A stretch of DNA of 64,000 bases from Metabacillus niabensis (GCF_020524345.1 NZ_JAIVLH010000005.1:1-64000), one strand, 5' to 3'. Shown: positions 54,375 to 63,066, counted from the first letter of the stretch. The notes: generated by a model from the letters alone, not told the origin. Numbers and translations are program-made.

Positions 54375-55189
54375 TGAGAAGAAAATATCCATATCTTGTT
54401 GAGGTCTTAGGAATTATTTTAGGTCTTATATGGTTGGCGCCTTTTTATTTAATGATTGTAAACTCCTTGAAAACTAAGAAAGAAATTTTTACTGATGTTT
54501 TAAAGTTACCAGAAGTATTTACATTAAATAACTACATTCAAGCTTTTGAAGAACTTGATTTTATTCAAACATTGTTTAATTCTCTAATTATTACAGTGGC
54601 GAGTGTTGTTGTTATCATTATCTTCTCTTCAATGGCAGCGTATGCTCTTTCAAGAAACAACGGTAAAGTGAGCACCATACTATTTATGGTTTTTGTTGCA
54701 GCCATGTTAATTCCATTTCAATCAGTAATGATTCCTCTTATTACTGTATTTGGACAAGCGGAAATGCTTAACCGCATTGGATTGATTTTTATGTACCTTG
54801 GATTTGGTAGTAGTCTATCAATCTTCCTTTTCCATGGGACATTGAATGGTATATCAAAATCATTGGATGAAGCAGCGACAATAGATGGGTGTAATAAATT
54901 ACAGGTTTTCTGGTATATTATTTTCCCGATTTTAAAGCCAATTACTGTAACTGTTGCCATCTTAAACATCATTTACATTTGGAATGACTATCTACTTCCT
55001 TCATTAGTTATTAATGCAGAAGGATACCAAACGATTCCACTGAAAATGTTCTTCTTCTTTGGTGAGTATACAAAACAATGGCACCTTGCATTAGCCGGGT
55101 TAACAATTGCGATTATTCCAGTCATTCTTGTATATTTCTTTGCACAACGAGAAATTATTAAAGGAATTTCTGAAGGTGCGGTAAAATAA
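54374..55189 (+). CDS. ABC sugar importer, permease (MalG/UgpE type)
   Basis: 271 aa, six helices, EAA loop DEAATIDGCNKLQVFWYIIFPILKP; ends FFAQREIIKGISEGAVK. Paralogue of the 18088 permease. Last structural gene before the LacI regulator; no ATPase gene. Confidence 0.9.
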   Translation: MRRKYPYLVEVLGIILGLIWLAPFYLMIVNSLKTKKEIFTDVLKLPEVFTLNNYIQAFEELDFIQTLFNSLIITVASVVVIIIFSSMAAYALSRNNGKVSTILFMVFVAAMLIPFQSVMIPLITVFGQAEMLNRIGLIFMYLGFGSSLSIFLFHGTLNGISKSLDEAATIDGCNKLQVFWYIIFPILKPITVTVAILNIIYIWNDYLLPSLVINAEGYQTIPLKMFFFFGEYTKQWHLALAGLTIAIIPVILVYFFAQREIIKGISEGAVK

Positions 55190-55356
55190 CTTGAAAAAAA
55201 GGTAACAATCTTTAAAAATACAACTTTTTAGATAACTTATTTACCGAAGGCGTTCCCATAATCCTTCTTTACGTATTATGATAGAAGCAAGATATGGTGT
55301 GAATATACGGATAATCCGTTAAATAAAAAACGCCTGCAATTGGTAAGGAGGCAACA

Positions 55357-56379
55357 ATGATCGTTACAATAAAAGATGTTGCAAAAAAAGCAAATGTAGC
55401 ACCTTCAACAGTGTCAAGAGTTATTGCAAATAGCCCACGTATTAGTGAAAAAACAAAGAAAAGAGTTCGTGAAGTAATGGAGGAATTGGGATATCACCCA
55501 AACTTTCAAGCTCGCAGCTTAGCAGCGAAAAGTACACAAGCAATTGGTGTCATCATGCCGAACTCTGCCTTTCATGCATTTCAAAATCCCTTCTTCCCGG
55601 AGGTATTAAGAGGGATTAGTACGAGTGCACATGCTAATAAGTATGGTATATATCTTTCGACAGGATCGACAGAGGATGAAATATATAATGAAGTAACTTC
55701 AATGGTACAGGGTAGACGGGTAGATGGTGTGGTACTCTTATATTCTCGAGTGAATGACAAGACGATGAACTTCTTACAGCAATCGAATTTTCCATTCGTC
55801 GTAGTTGGAAGACCATATGAAAATGAAGAACGCATTTCTTTTGTTGATAATGATAATATTTACAGTACAAAACAAGTAACAAAGTATCTTATCAATCTGG
55901 GTCATCACAATATTGCGTTTGTTGGAGGAAGCCTTAATTTTGTTGTGACAATTGATCGACTAAATGGGTATAAGCTTGCCTTAGAAGAGGCAAATATTCC
56001 ATTTAATGAAAAGTATATGGTTCATGAGGAATATATTAAGGAAAATGGAAGGGAAGCCCTTCACTCTCTTATGTCGTTACCATCACCACCAACTGCCCTT
56101 GTAACACAGGATGATTTAATTGCTTATGAAATGATTAGTTACTTAGAGGAAATAAGAATTCGTGTGCCGGAAGATATCTCAATTGTCAGCTTTAATAACC
56201 TTATGTTATCTGAACATTCTAAACCTCCGATCACATCTGTTGATATATGTATCTATCAACTAGGTTTTGAAGCAACAAATTGCTTAATAGAGAAGATAAA
56301 GATGCCAAATACGTTACCTAAGAGGATAACGATCCCAACAAAATTTATTGAAAGAAAGTCATGTGAAAGAAAGAACTAG
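55357..56379 (+). CDS. LacI-family transcriptional regulator
   Basis: 340 aa. N-terminal LacI HTH with hinge (IKDVAKKANVAPSTVSRVIANSPRISEKTKKRVREVMEELGYHPN), then a periplasmic-binding-protein domain (IGVIMPNSAFHAFQNPFFPEVLRGI). SD AAGGAGG. It lies 168 bp after the third importer, and two symmetric operators sit before that importer, so it is almost certainly the local repressor. A small palindrome (ACGGATAATCCGT, about 55304-55316) before it may mark autoregulation. Confidence 0.9.
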   Translation: MIVTIKDVAKKANVAPSTVSRVIANSPRISEKTKKRVREVMEELGYHPNFQARSLAAKSTQAIGVIMPNSAFHAFQNPFFPEVLRGISTSAHANKYGIYLSTGSTEDEIYNEVTSMVQGRRVDGVVLLYSRVNDKTMNFLQQSNFPFVVVGRPYENEERISFVDNDNIYSTKQVTKYLINLGHHNIAFVGGSLNFVVTIDRLNGYKLALEEANIPFNEKYMVHEEYIKENGREALHSLMSLPSPPTALVTQDDLIAYEMISYLEEIRIRVPEDISIVSFNNLMLSEHSKPPITSVDICIYQLGFEATNCLIEKIKMPNTLPKRITIPTKFIERKSCERKN

Positions 56380-56433
56380 ATATAAGTTGAGTTGAAAAAG
56401 GGTAAGGGATTAAAATGGATAAATCAACATGTG

Positions 56434-56468
56434 AAGGTGTATCACTTTATTGTGATACACCTTTTTAT
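56434..56468 (+). terminator. Terminator after the LacI gene
   Basis: AAGGTGTATCAC / GTGATACACCTTTTT, 12-bp stem and T-run. Confidence 0.88.
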
Positions 56469-56479
56469 AAAAAAAGGGC

Positions 56480-56546
56480 TTGTGAAAACTAATGTAATTA
56501 GTTTATATTAAAACTAATGGAATTAGTATTAAAACTAATGATAGTT
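56480..56546 (+). promoter_or_regulatory. Promoter with repeated TetR-type operators
   Basis: TTGTGA (56480-56485), 18-bp spacer, TATATT (56504-56509). ACTAATGTAATTAGT (56488-56502) lies in the spacer, ACTAATGGAATTAGT (56513-56527) covers the start, and a partial third ACTAATGATAGT begins at 56534. Spacing is 25 and 21 bp. The TetR gene is second in the operon, so these fit autorepression. Confidence 0.65.
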
Positions 56547-56561
56547 GAAGGGGATGTGAAG

Positions 56562-57266
56562 ATGAAAATTGCAAGGTATGGGAATATATATCAATTAATC
56601 TTTTTGCCGGGTTTGTTTCCAGTGAATTGCTATATTGTTGAAGAACAAGCGAGCATTACACTTATTGATACCGGAATCCCAAGTAGTTTTAAAGGTATCG
56701 TAAAGGTCATAAAAGATATTGGTAAACCATTAAAACATATCCTGATTACTCATGCTCACGGAGATCATGTTGGCTCGCTTGTTGAGTTGAATAAAATTTT
56801 CCCGGATATACCTATTTCGATTTCAAGGAGAGACAGCAAATTATTAAAAGGGGACGTGGAGCTTGAACCTCACGAGCAGCAAACACCTATTAAAGGTGGA
56901 ATTCCAAAAGATATCAACCTGCAACCAAATCAGCTCTTACATGAAGGTGATCAAATAGGTTCTCTTGAAGTCATTTCAACACCCGGCCATACGCCTGGTT
57001 CAATATCTTTTTTCGATACAAGAGATCATTCCATTATAGTCGGGGATGCTATCCAAACAAGAGGAGGAATTGCGGTAAGCGGACAGCTGCGTCCCTTTTT
57101 TCCTTTTCCGGCAATGGCAACATGGAGTAAAGAAATGGCTCTTGAAAGTGTAAAGAAAATAGTGGCACTTGAGCCGAAATTGCTGGCTGTAGGTCATGGT
57201 GAGATGATCGTGGAGCCAAAAGAAGCAATCCTTCGCGCGATTGAAGAAGCGGAACAAAAAATATGA
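56562..57266 (+). CDS. MBL-fold metallo-hydrolase
   Basis: 234 aa from ATG 56562; the frame is open from 56517, but that region contains the operators. Metallo-beta-lactamase fold with the metal motif THAHGDHVGS, then STPGHTPGSISF, VGDAIQ and GHGE. Glyoxalase-II/hydrolase-like, substrate unknown. In operon with a TetR regulator. Confidence 0.88.
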   Translation: MKIARYGNIYQLIFLPGLFPVNCYIVEEQASITLIDTGIPSSFKGIVKVIKDIGKPLKHILITHAHGDHVGSLVELNKIFPDIPISISRRDSKLLKGDVELEPHEQQTPIKGGIPKDINLQPNQLLHEGDQIGSLEVISTPGHTPGSISFFDTRDHSIIVGDAIQTRGGIAVSGQLRPFFPFPAMATWSKEMALESVKKIVALEPKLLAVGHGEMIVEPKEAILRAIEEAEQKI

Positions 57267-57284
57267 AAGTAGGAGGATAGGGAA

Positions 57285-57854
57285 ATGCCGAGGATGGGGT
57301 TGGATTTGCATACAATTTTACAAGCAGCAACTGAATTAGCCGATCAGCAAGGATTAGCTTCTGTCACATTAGCATCACTAGCTAAAAAATTAAATATACG
57401 TCCACCTTCTTTATACAATCATATTGAAGGACTAGGAGGACTTCGGAAAAAGTTAGCTGTACATGGTTTAAACACTTTATATGATAGGCTAGCACAAGCT
57501 TCAATTGGAAAAGCAAAAGATGAAGCTGTACATTCAGTGGCAGATGCCTATGTTGCTTTTGCTCGGGAACACCGAGGGATCTATGAGTTAACCTTACAAG
57601 CTGCTGAACCCGAAGACGATGAAATTCAAAAAGCCGGCGGCAAAATTGTAGATTTAACTGTACAAATCTTAAGAGGATATGGATTGGAAAACGATGAAGT
57701 TATTCATGCTGTACGAGGACTCCGCAGTATTCTTCATGGCTTTTCATCATTGGAACAAAAGGGAGGATTTGGGCTTCCGTTAGAGCTCGATAAAAGCTTG
57801 CATTTATTGCTCGATAGTTATTTAGCGGGTATTCATAAAATGAAAGAGGAATAG
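57285..57854 (+). CDS. TetR-family transcriptional regulator
   Basis: 189 aa. HTH: ILQAATELADQQGLASVTLASLAKKLNIRPPSLYNHIEGL. The C-terminal ligand domain contains REHRGIYELTLQAA and LRSILHGFSSLEQKGGFGLPLELDKSL, of the WHG-type TetR_C class. 18 bp after the hydrolase gene. Proposed to bind the ACTAATG repeats upstream of the operon. Confidence 0.9.
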   Translation: MPRMGLDLHTILQAATELADQQGLASVTLASLAKKLNIRPPSLYNHIEGLGGLRKKLAVHGLNTLYDRLAQASIGKAKDEAVHSVADAYVAFAREHRGIYELTLQAAEPEDDEIQKAGGKIVDLTVQILRGYGLENDEVIHAVRGLRSILHGFSSLEQKGGFGLPLELDKSLHLLLDSYLAGIHKMKEE

Positions 57855-57864
57855 TCGGATTTTG

Positions 57865-57996
57865 TCGAGAAAAGTCTAATCGAAGATATATGTTAAAAAT
57901 CGTTGATAAATATCAAGAATCGAAAATAAATCTCCCAAATCGTTGATAAATTTCAGAAATCGAAGATAAAGCAGTAGAATCGTAGATAAATGCCAA
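57865..57996. repeat. Array of six 20-bp tandem units (AATCGAAGATAAA type)
   Basis: Leader TTTTGTCGAGAAAAGTCTA, then six units starting at 57881, 57901, 57921, 57941, 57961 and 57981, each CG[A/T][A/T][G/A]ATAAA plus a variable 7-8 bases ending AAT. The exact 20-bp period and leader match the array at 44978-45096. Begins 11 bp after the TetR stop, followed directly by a terminator. Confidence 0.82.
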
Positions 57997-58003
57997 GCAG
58001 ACT

Positions 58004-58031
58004 TAAAAAGGATCGAATGATCCTTTTTTTT
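58004..58031 (+). terminator. Terminator after the TetR gene and repeat array
   Basis: AAAAAGGATC-GAAT-GATCCTTTTTTT. Confidence 0.87.
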
Positions 58032-58131
58032 ATGAGTAAAACATACCTTGTGCATGATCATTACAGGCTGTGTTAACATAATAGCAACAAAATGTTGAAT
58101 CATTGATTTAACATGAGAGGAAGTTACAAAG

Positions 58132-59487
58132 ATGAAACAAGATTTTACAAGTGGAAGCATCATGAAGCAGGTGTGGACGTTTTCCCTTCCCATTATGCTA
58201 ACAAATCTGCTTCAGATCTCATATCAATTTATTGATAGCTTATGGGTAGGAAACTTGTTAGGTGCAAATGCTTTAGGAGCAATCGCTGTTTCAAGTACGG
58301 TCATTTTTACAATTTTATCGTTCATCATCGGAATTAATAATGCGACTCTTACAATCTTATCTCAGCAAAAGGGTAAACAAAATGAAACAGGGCTAAAAAA
58401 CTATCTTAATGCCTTTGTTGTCGTGTTAACTGCCTTATCTGTGTTTTTTGGGATAGCGGGGTATTTGTTATCAGAGCAGATTTTAATATGGATGGCAACT
58501 CCTGCAACAATGATCCCGGATGCTGCGGAGTATTTACAAATTAATTTTATAGGAATTCTTTTTTTATTTGGCTATAATTTTATTAGCACTGTGCTTAGAG
58601 CACTTGGTGACAGCAAGACACCGATCCGCTATGTCATGATTGCGGTAGTCTTAAATGCACTATTAGACCCGTTATTCATTTACGTGTTCGAGCTCGGCAT
58701 TGCCGGTGCTGCTTATGCAACGATTCTTTCTCAGGGAATATCCTTTCTCTACGGAATTTGGGATACTTTAAGAAGAAAGTTAGTTCCTTTTATAAAACCA
58801 AAGTTGCCTTCCGGTAATGAAGTGGCAACAATTATGAAGCTCGGATTGCCTTCAGGATTACAAATGACTGTCATCTCGGCAGGTGTAATGGCCATTATGA
58901 GTGTGGTCAACTCTTTTGGCAATGATGTTGTAGCGGGATTTGGTGCAGCCCAGAGGCTTGATAGTCTGATTATGCTACCTGCTATGGCACTTGGGACAGC
59001 AGTTAATAGTATGGCAGGACAAAATATTGGGGCAAACCAGTGGAAGCGTGTCCATGATATTGCAAAGTATGGTGTTATATTTAATTTATTAATTATGATT
59101 CTGATAAGCACGGTTGTGGTTCTCTTTGCAGAATGGGGAATAAGACTTTTCATTGGTGAAAATGAAGCTGTACAATTTGGCACTGATTATTTAATCGCAA
59201 TAGCTTTTTTCTATCCATTTCTCGGAATTAATTTTATTTTAAATGGAATAGTACGTGCAGCTGGTGCTATGTTTCAGGTATTAATTTTAAATGTTATTTC
59301 TTTTTGGATTCTAAGATATCCATTGTCGTATTTATGTTCAATATGGCTCGGAGAACGTGGAATTGCAGTTGGAATGGGTCTTAGTTTTGTCATAAGCAGT
59401 GTGATTGCATTTGGCTATTATAAGTATGGAAAATGGAACAAAATTAAGTTGGGGACAAATGAAAAAAAATTATATAATCAGTCTTGA
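58132..59487 (+). CDS. MATE-family efflux transporter
   Basis: 451 aa, 12 helices in two homologous halves. Starts FTSGSIMKQVWTFSLPIMLTNLLQISYQFIDSLWVGNLLGANALGAIA, with the second half at about 235 (IMKLGLPSGLQMTVISAGVMAIMSVVNSFG). Sodium- or proton-coupled drug/metabolite extrusion; substrate unknown. SD AGAGGAAG. Its stop overlaps the proBA -35 element. Confidence 0.92.
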   Translation: MKQDFTSGSIMKQVWTFSLPIMLTNLLQISYQFIDSLWVGNLLGANALGAIAVSSTVIFTILSFIIGINNATLTILSQQKGKQNETGLKNYLNAFVVVLTALSVFFGIAGYLLSEQILIWMATPATMIPDAAEYLQINFIGILFLFGYNFISTVLRALGDSKTPIRYVMIAVVLNALLDPLFIYVFELGIAGAAYATILSQGISFLYGIWDTLRRKLVPFIKPKLPSGNEVATIMKLGLPSGLQMTVISAGVMAIMSVVNSFGNDVVAGFGAAQRLDSLIMLPAMALGTAVNSMAGQNIGANQWKRVHDIAKYGVIFNLLIMILISTVVVLFAEWGIRLFIGENEAVQFGTDYLIAIAFFYPFLGINFILNGIVRAAGAMFQVLILNVISFWILRYPLSYLCSIWLGERGIAVGMGLSFVISSVIAFGYYKYGKWNKIKLGTNEKKLYNQS

Positions 59488-59512
59488 CAGTCGGTGAAAT
59501 ACTCGGCATAAT
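59484..59512 (+). promoter_or_regulatory. proBA promoter
   Basis: TTGACA (59484-59489), 17-bp spacer, CATAAT (59507-59512). The -35 overlaps the MATE stop codon; transcription would start near 59519. Confidence 0.82.
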
Positions 59513-59518
59513 AAATAA

Positions 59519-59780
59519 AAATCACAGTGAACGTATTTATAGAGGACTAGTATACGGTACCTTTTTTCACAGAGAGTGAAGTTTATAAGCTGAAAGACTT
59601 CATATTAAAAACCGTTGAACCTACCTCTTGAGTCCTATGAAAACATAGGCGCACCCCTGGCGTTAAAAAGGGTAAAGTGGGATGTGAATGTATATTACTT
59701 CATATCCAATCAAGGTGGTACCACGGAAGCTAAGCTCCTTTCGTCCTTATTTTATAAAGGATGATGGGAGCTTTTTTATT
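59519..59780 (+). ncRNA. T-box riboswitch (proline) in the proBA leader
   Basis: The T-box sequence AAGGTGGTACCACGG is at 59712-59726, followed by a terminator with arms starting AAGCTCC (59732) and ending GGGAGCTT (59773) plus a T-run. Upstream lies the long stem I region (about 59530-59640). A CCT triplet at 59620-59622, preceded by GAA and followed by A, is the likely specifier and codes for proline, in agreement with the genes controlled. Uncharged tRNA-Pro would favour the antiterminator. Confidence 0.88.
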
Positions 59781-59809
59781 GCTTGCAACTTCAAATGGAG
59801 GAAGAAGAT

Positions 59810-60910
59810 ATGGATAAGAAGCGAATTGTTGTCAAAATTGGGAGCAGCTCCTTAACAAATGCAAAAGGACAAATTGATCAGGAAAAATTCACAGATCATG
59901 TTGATGCTGTTGCTGCACTCAGAGAGGCGGGACATGAAGTATTACTTGTATCATCAGGTGCGGTAGCTGCTGGATTTGCCCGTTTAGGATATCCTTCCCG
60001 ACCGATTACCTTAAAAGGAAAGCAAGCAGCAGCAGCAGTGGGGCAAAGCTTGTTGGTTCAATCTTATATTGAACAATTCAATTATCATGATATTGTTCCT
60101 GCTCAAATTCTGCTTACCCGAAATGACTTTTCAAAACAAGATCGTTATAAAAATGCCTATGCAACAGTAACAGAATTATTAGAGCGTGGTATTTTACCGA
60201 TTATTAATGAAAATGACACTGTTTCTGTAGAGGAGCTTACTTTTGGTGATAATGATATGCTCTCAAGCCTGGTTAGTGGACTTGTTCATGCGGATCAGCT
60301 CATTATTTTAACAGATATTAACGGACTTTATGATTCGAATCCAACTAAAAATCCATTGGCAAAAAGAATAGATTTTCTTCCAGATGTGACAGAAGACATG
60401 CTGGATGTTGCAGGAGGATCTGGTTCAAAGGTTGGTACAGGGGGGATGAAGTCCAAGTTAATGGCTGCTAAAACAGCACTCTCATTAGGAGTGCAAGTGT
60501 TTATAGGTCTTGGAAAAGGCAGAAATAAGCTTGTGGACATTATGCTTGGCAATGGAGATGGCACATATATAGGGAATGAAGGACTTCAAGCTGTAAATAA
60601 CAGTCGTCAATGGATTGCGCTTCACTCGGAAATATCAGGGACTATTTATGTTGATCAAGGCGCAGAAGATGCCCTTGTGTATAAAGGAAAAAGCCTTCTT
60701 CCAGCAGGAGTCTATGACATTAAAGGTACATTTGAAAAAAATGACGTTGTAGAAGTAGTTGGGCCACAAGGATTACTTGGCAAAGGTGAAGTGCTTTTTT
60801 CATCAGAAGAACTAAAGGATGCAATGGGGAAAAGAAGCGAAGAGTTAAACAAAGAGGATGTTATATCATCAATTGTTGTAATACATCGAAATAAATGGGT
60901 AAAAGCGTAG
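59810..60910 (+). CDS. proB: Glutamate 5-kinase
   Basis: 366 aa from ATG 59810 (GGAGGAAG SD; the frame is open from 59783). Amino-acid kinase fold: [67 protein letters not shown]-terminal PUA domain begins at about 275 ([13 protein letters not shown]). First step of proline synthesis from glutamate; operon with proA. Confidence 0.95.
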   Translation: MDKKRIVVKIGSSSLTNAKGQIDQEKFTDHVDAVAALREAGHEVLLVSSGAVAAGFARLGYPSRPITLKGKQAAAAVGQSLLVQSYIEQFNYHDIVPAQILLTRNDFSKQDRYKNAYATVTELLERGILPIINENDTVSVEELTFGDNDMLSSLVSGLVHADQLIILTDINGLYDSNPTKNPLAKRIDFLPDVTEDMLDVAGGSGSKVGTGGMKSKLMAAKTALSLGVQVFIGLGKGRNKLVDIMLGNGDGTYIGNEGLQAVNNSRQWIALHSEISGTIYVDQGAEDALVYKGKSLLPAGVYDIKGTFEKNDVVEVVGPQGLLGKGEVLFSSEELKDAMGKRSEELNKEDVISSIVVIHRNKWVKA

Positions 60911-60923
60911 AGGAGGAAAGGTT

Positions 60924-62168
60924 ATGAGTGAGGTACTTGCAAAAGGAAAAGCAGCTAAGGAAGCAAGCTTTTCATTGGTAGATATTTCAACCGAAGAAAA
61001 AAATGAGGCATTAGCTAAAATAGCTGATCAGCTTTTAGTTGACCAAGGTATGATTGTTGAAGAGAACAGAAAAGATTTAGAAGCTGGAAAGAAAAATGGT
61101 CTAACTGACAGTGTCTTAGATCGAATTATGCTAAACGAAAAGAGGATACACGATATAGCTGAGGCAATTCGTTTATTAATTGATCTCAAAGATCCTATTG
61201 GAGAAACAATTGAAACAATTGAAAAAGAAAATGGACTGCTTATCAAGAAAAAAAGAGTACCGATCGGTGTAATCGGAATGATTTATGAGGCACGTCCAAA
61301 TGTAACAGTAGATGCAGCAACACTTGCTTTGAAAACAGGAAATGCAGTCATTTTAAGAGGAAGCTCTTCTGCAAGCTATTCAAATCAAGCTCTTATTCAA
61401 TCGATTCATAAAGCACTTGAGAACAGTTCTGTGCCAATCAATGCTGTTCAATTAATTGAAGATACAAGCAGAGAAACAGCGAAGGAGCTTTTTCATCTTA
61501 AGGAGTATTTAGATGTACTAATCCCACGCGGTGGAAAGAATTTAATTGATACTGTTGTAAGGGAAGCGTCAGTTCCGGTCCTAGAAACTGGTGCTGGAAA
61601 CTGCCATATATTTATAGATGAAACTGCTGATGATCAAATGGCTGAAAATATTGTCATAAACGGTAAAACACAGCGTCCCTCTGTATGTAATTCAATTGAG
61701 ACTATTTTAGTAGAAGAAAATTGGTTTTCACAATACGGGCAAAGTTTACTTAAAAAATTAGATGAACACCAAGTTGAGATCTTCGGAGATGATAAAGTGG
61801 CGAATGTGTTCCAAAAGGCTAAGTTAGCTACTGAGGAAGACTGGTATACTGAATATCTTGCTTTATCGGTAAGTGTGAAAGTAATAAAGGATGTTCATGA
61901 AGCTATTCATCATATCAACACATATGGTACAAATCACTCTGAAGCTATTGTAACTGAAAATGAACGGAATGCTACATTGTTTTTGAATAAGGTAGATGCT
62001 GCAGCTGTTTATCATAATGCTTCAACTCGTTTTACAGATGGGTCTGAGTTTGGTTATGGTGCTGAGATTGGAATCAGCACGCAAAAATTACATGCAAGAG
62101 GTCCAATGGGATTACAAGCATTAACATCCAGTAAATTTTATATTTACGGTTCAGGACAAATACGATAA
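60924..62168 (+). CDS. proA: Gamma-glutamyl phosphate reductase
   Basis: 414 aa, aldehyde-dehydrogenase fold. [22 protein letters not shown] and [12 protein letters not shown] near the NADP site; the catalytic Cys lies in [17 protein letters not shown]; ends [18 protein letters not shown]. 13 bp after proB. Confidence 0.95.
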   Translation: MSEVLAKGKAAKEASFSLVDISTEEKNEALAKIADQLLVDQGMIVEENRKDLEAGKKNGLTDSVLDRIMLNEKRIHDIAEAIRLLIDLKDPIGETIETIEKENGLLIKKKRVPIGVIGMIYEARPNVTVDAATLALKTGNAVILRGSSSASYSNQALIQSIHKALENSSVPINAVQLIEDTSRETAKELFHLKEYLDVLIPRGGKNLIDTVVREASVPVLETGAGNCHIFIDETADDQMAENIVINGKTQRPSVCNSIETILVEENWFSQYGQSLLKKLDEHQVEIFGDDKVANVFQKAKLATEEDWYTEYLALSVSVKVIKDVHEAIHHINTYGTNHSEAIVTENERNATLFLNKVDAAAVYHNASTRFTDGSEFGYGAEIGISTQKLHARGPMGLQALTSSKFYIYGSGQIR

Positions 62169-62174
62169 CAAATA

Positions 62175-62212
62175 AAAAATCTTCTAAGGATAACCCTTAG
62201 AAGATTTTTTTG
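62175..62212 (+). terminator. Terminator of proBA
   Basis: AAAAAATCTTCTAAGG / CCTTAGAAGATTTTTTT stem with a short loop. Confidence 0.9.
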
Positions 62213-62260
62213 GGAGATACCTATATTTTAATAAAGGTATGATTAAAGCTGGTGCTGAAA

Positions 62261-62698
62261 ATGTGGTGGCTTCTACCGAATCTTTCTCTATTTATTAATC
62301 TTGTTATTATCCGTTTTATGCCAAAATATTTAACGAAAAAAGAAATATATATTTCATGGTTTGTTGTGGCACTCTTTAACTTAAGTTCAGATATTGTCCT
62401 CAGTTTATACTTTAGGTTGTATGAATTAAATGGTGATGGTGTCCAAGCATAGTGTCCATAAGATTGAACTCACATTAGGTGCATCATATGGAATTATTTT
62501 TTGAATTTCGTGCCAAAGACAATGAAACGCTTTATTGTATATTGTGTGTACTGGTTAATTTTTTCCCTTTAATTTGAAAGTTTATTGGCTTATACAGATT
62601 TTATCCATTACTTTGAATGGGACATATGGTTTTCAGCATTATATCATCTTGCAGCGTTTTTCTTTATAAGATGGCATTTGCATTTTATTCGATACTGA
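62261..62698 (+). pseudogene. Decayed CBO0543-family membrane protein gene
   Basis: The first 64 codons (62261-62452) read WWLLPNLSLFINLVIIRFMP and KKEIYISWFVVALFNL, as in CBO0543-family proteins, then hit a TAG. The similarity resumes in a shifted frame (KIELTLGASYGIIF), shifts again by one base at a T-run near 62500 (LNFVPKTMKRFIVYC), contains an in-frame TAA near 62573, and ends ALYHLAAFFFIRWHLHFIRY at 62696. Three or more lesions argue for true decay rather than one sequencing error. Confidence 0.7.
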
Positions 62699-62762
62699 AA
62701 CTAAGACAAAAGATGTGATTTTGAGTAATAAATAGGTTGATAAGAGGTTATTGAGTTAAATA

Positions 62763-62771
62763 TGGTATAAT
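62763..62771 (+). promoter_or_regulatory. Extended -10 promoter of the toxin locus
   Basis: TGGTATAAT: a perfect TATAAT at 62766-62771 with TGN directly upstream; no good -35. A start near 62778 would produce an mRNA whose 5' end carries the complementary segments described for the toxin RNA. Confidence 0.6.
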
Positions 62772-62777
62772 TTAGAA

Positions 62778-63022
62778 AGTTACAATGCTGGGTATGGGCA
62801 GCGGTGGTACTCCCGAGGCAGATCGGTGGTGGTGCCGTGTATATCACAAGAGATGAATTGGATACAATGATTGCTTTTGCTGCTTTGGTCGTTTCGATTA
62901 TTGTCGCAACAAGAAATAGCGGGAATAATAAAAACGACTAGCCCACCCTGACATTTGGCGATGAGGGTAGTGGAGCTAGTCTGTTCTACTTGCCTCAGCC
63001 ACCGCAACTTTACAATGCGGAG
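62778..63022 (+). ncRNA. Structured toxin-type transcript region with complementary ends
   Basis: 5' GCGGTGG (62801-62807) and GAGGCA (62815-62820) are complementary to 3' CCACCGC (62999-63005) and TGCCTC (62991-62996), forming one closing helix. CCACCG can alternatively pair with CGGTGG (62824-62829) next to the toxin start. TTACAATGC is repeated at 62780-62788 and 63010-63018. Between them lies the toxin ORF and a bulged hairpin (ACTAGC...GCTAGT, 62937-62981) whose loop contains TTTGGCG, a YUNR-type kissing-loop motif. Confidence 0.5.
62837..62941 (+). CDS. Small holin-like toxin (candidate type I toxin)
   Basis: 34 aa from GTG 62837, with GGTGGTGG just upstream as a weak SD. Sequence features: short N-terminus ITRDELD, one hydrophobic helix MIAFAALVVSIIVA, and a polar tail NSGNNKND. 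This matches the plan of putative holin-like/TxpA-type membrane toxins of Firmicutes. Stop TAG overlaps the hairpin. Flanked by complementary RNA ends and an extended -10 promoter. Too short for most gene callers. No antitoxin RNA promoter could be fixed on the minus strand. Confidence 0.55.
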   Translation: MYITRDELDTMIAFAALVVSIIVATRNSGNNKND

Positions 63023-63040
63023 TAACTAAAGCATATAAGG

Positions 63041-63066
63041 GCGATTGGTGTTAGAGCACCAATCGT
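63041..63066. terminator. Hairpin downstream of the toxin locus
   Basis: GCGATTGGTG / CACCAATCGT, 9-10-bp stem, loop TTAGAG. No T-run on either side, so termination is doubtful. The remainder of 63067-63259 shows no gene; TATAAT at 63218-63223 may be the -10 of the next gene. Confidence 0.5.

Noticed and set aside
57865-57996. CRISPR-like array
   Set aside because: Same reasons: 20-bp period, degenerate cores, no cas genes.
58749-59183. 144-codon open frame on the minus strand
   Set aside because: Antisense to the MATE transporter, no SD and no recognisable domain.
62780-63007. 75-codon minus-strand frame over the toxin locus
   Set aside because: Cys-rich improbable composition and no SD. 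The sequence symmetry here is better explained by RNA structure. A minus-strand antisense RNA is possible but not a protein.
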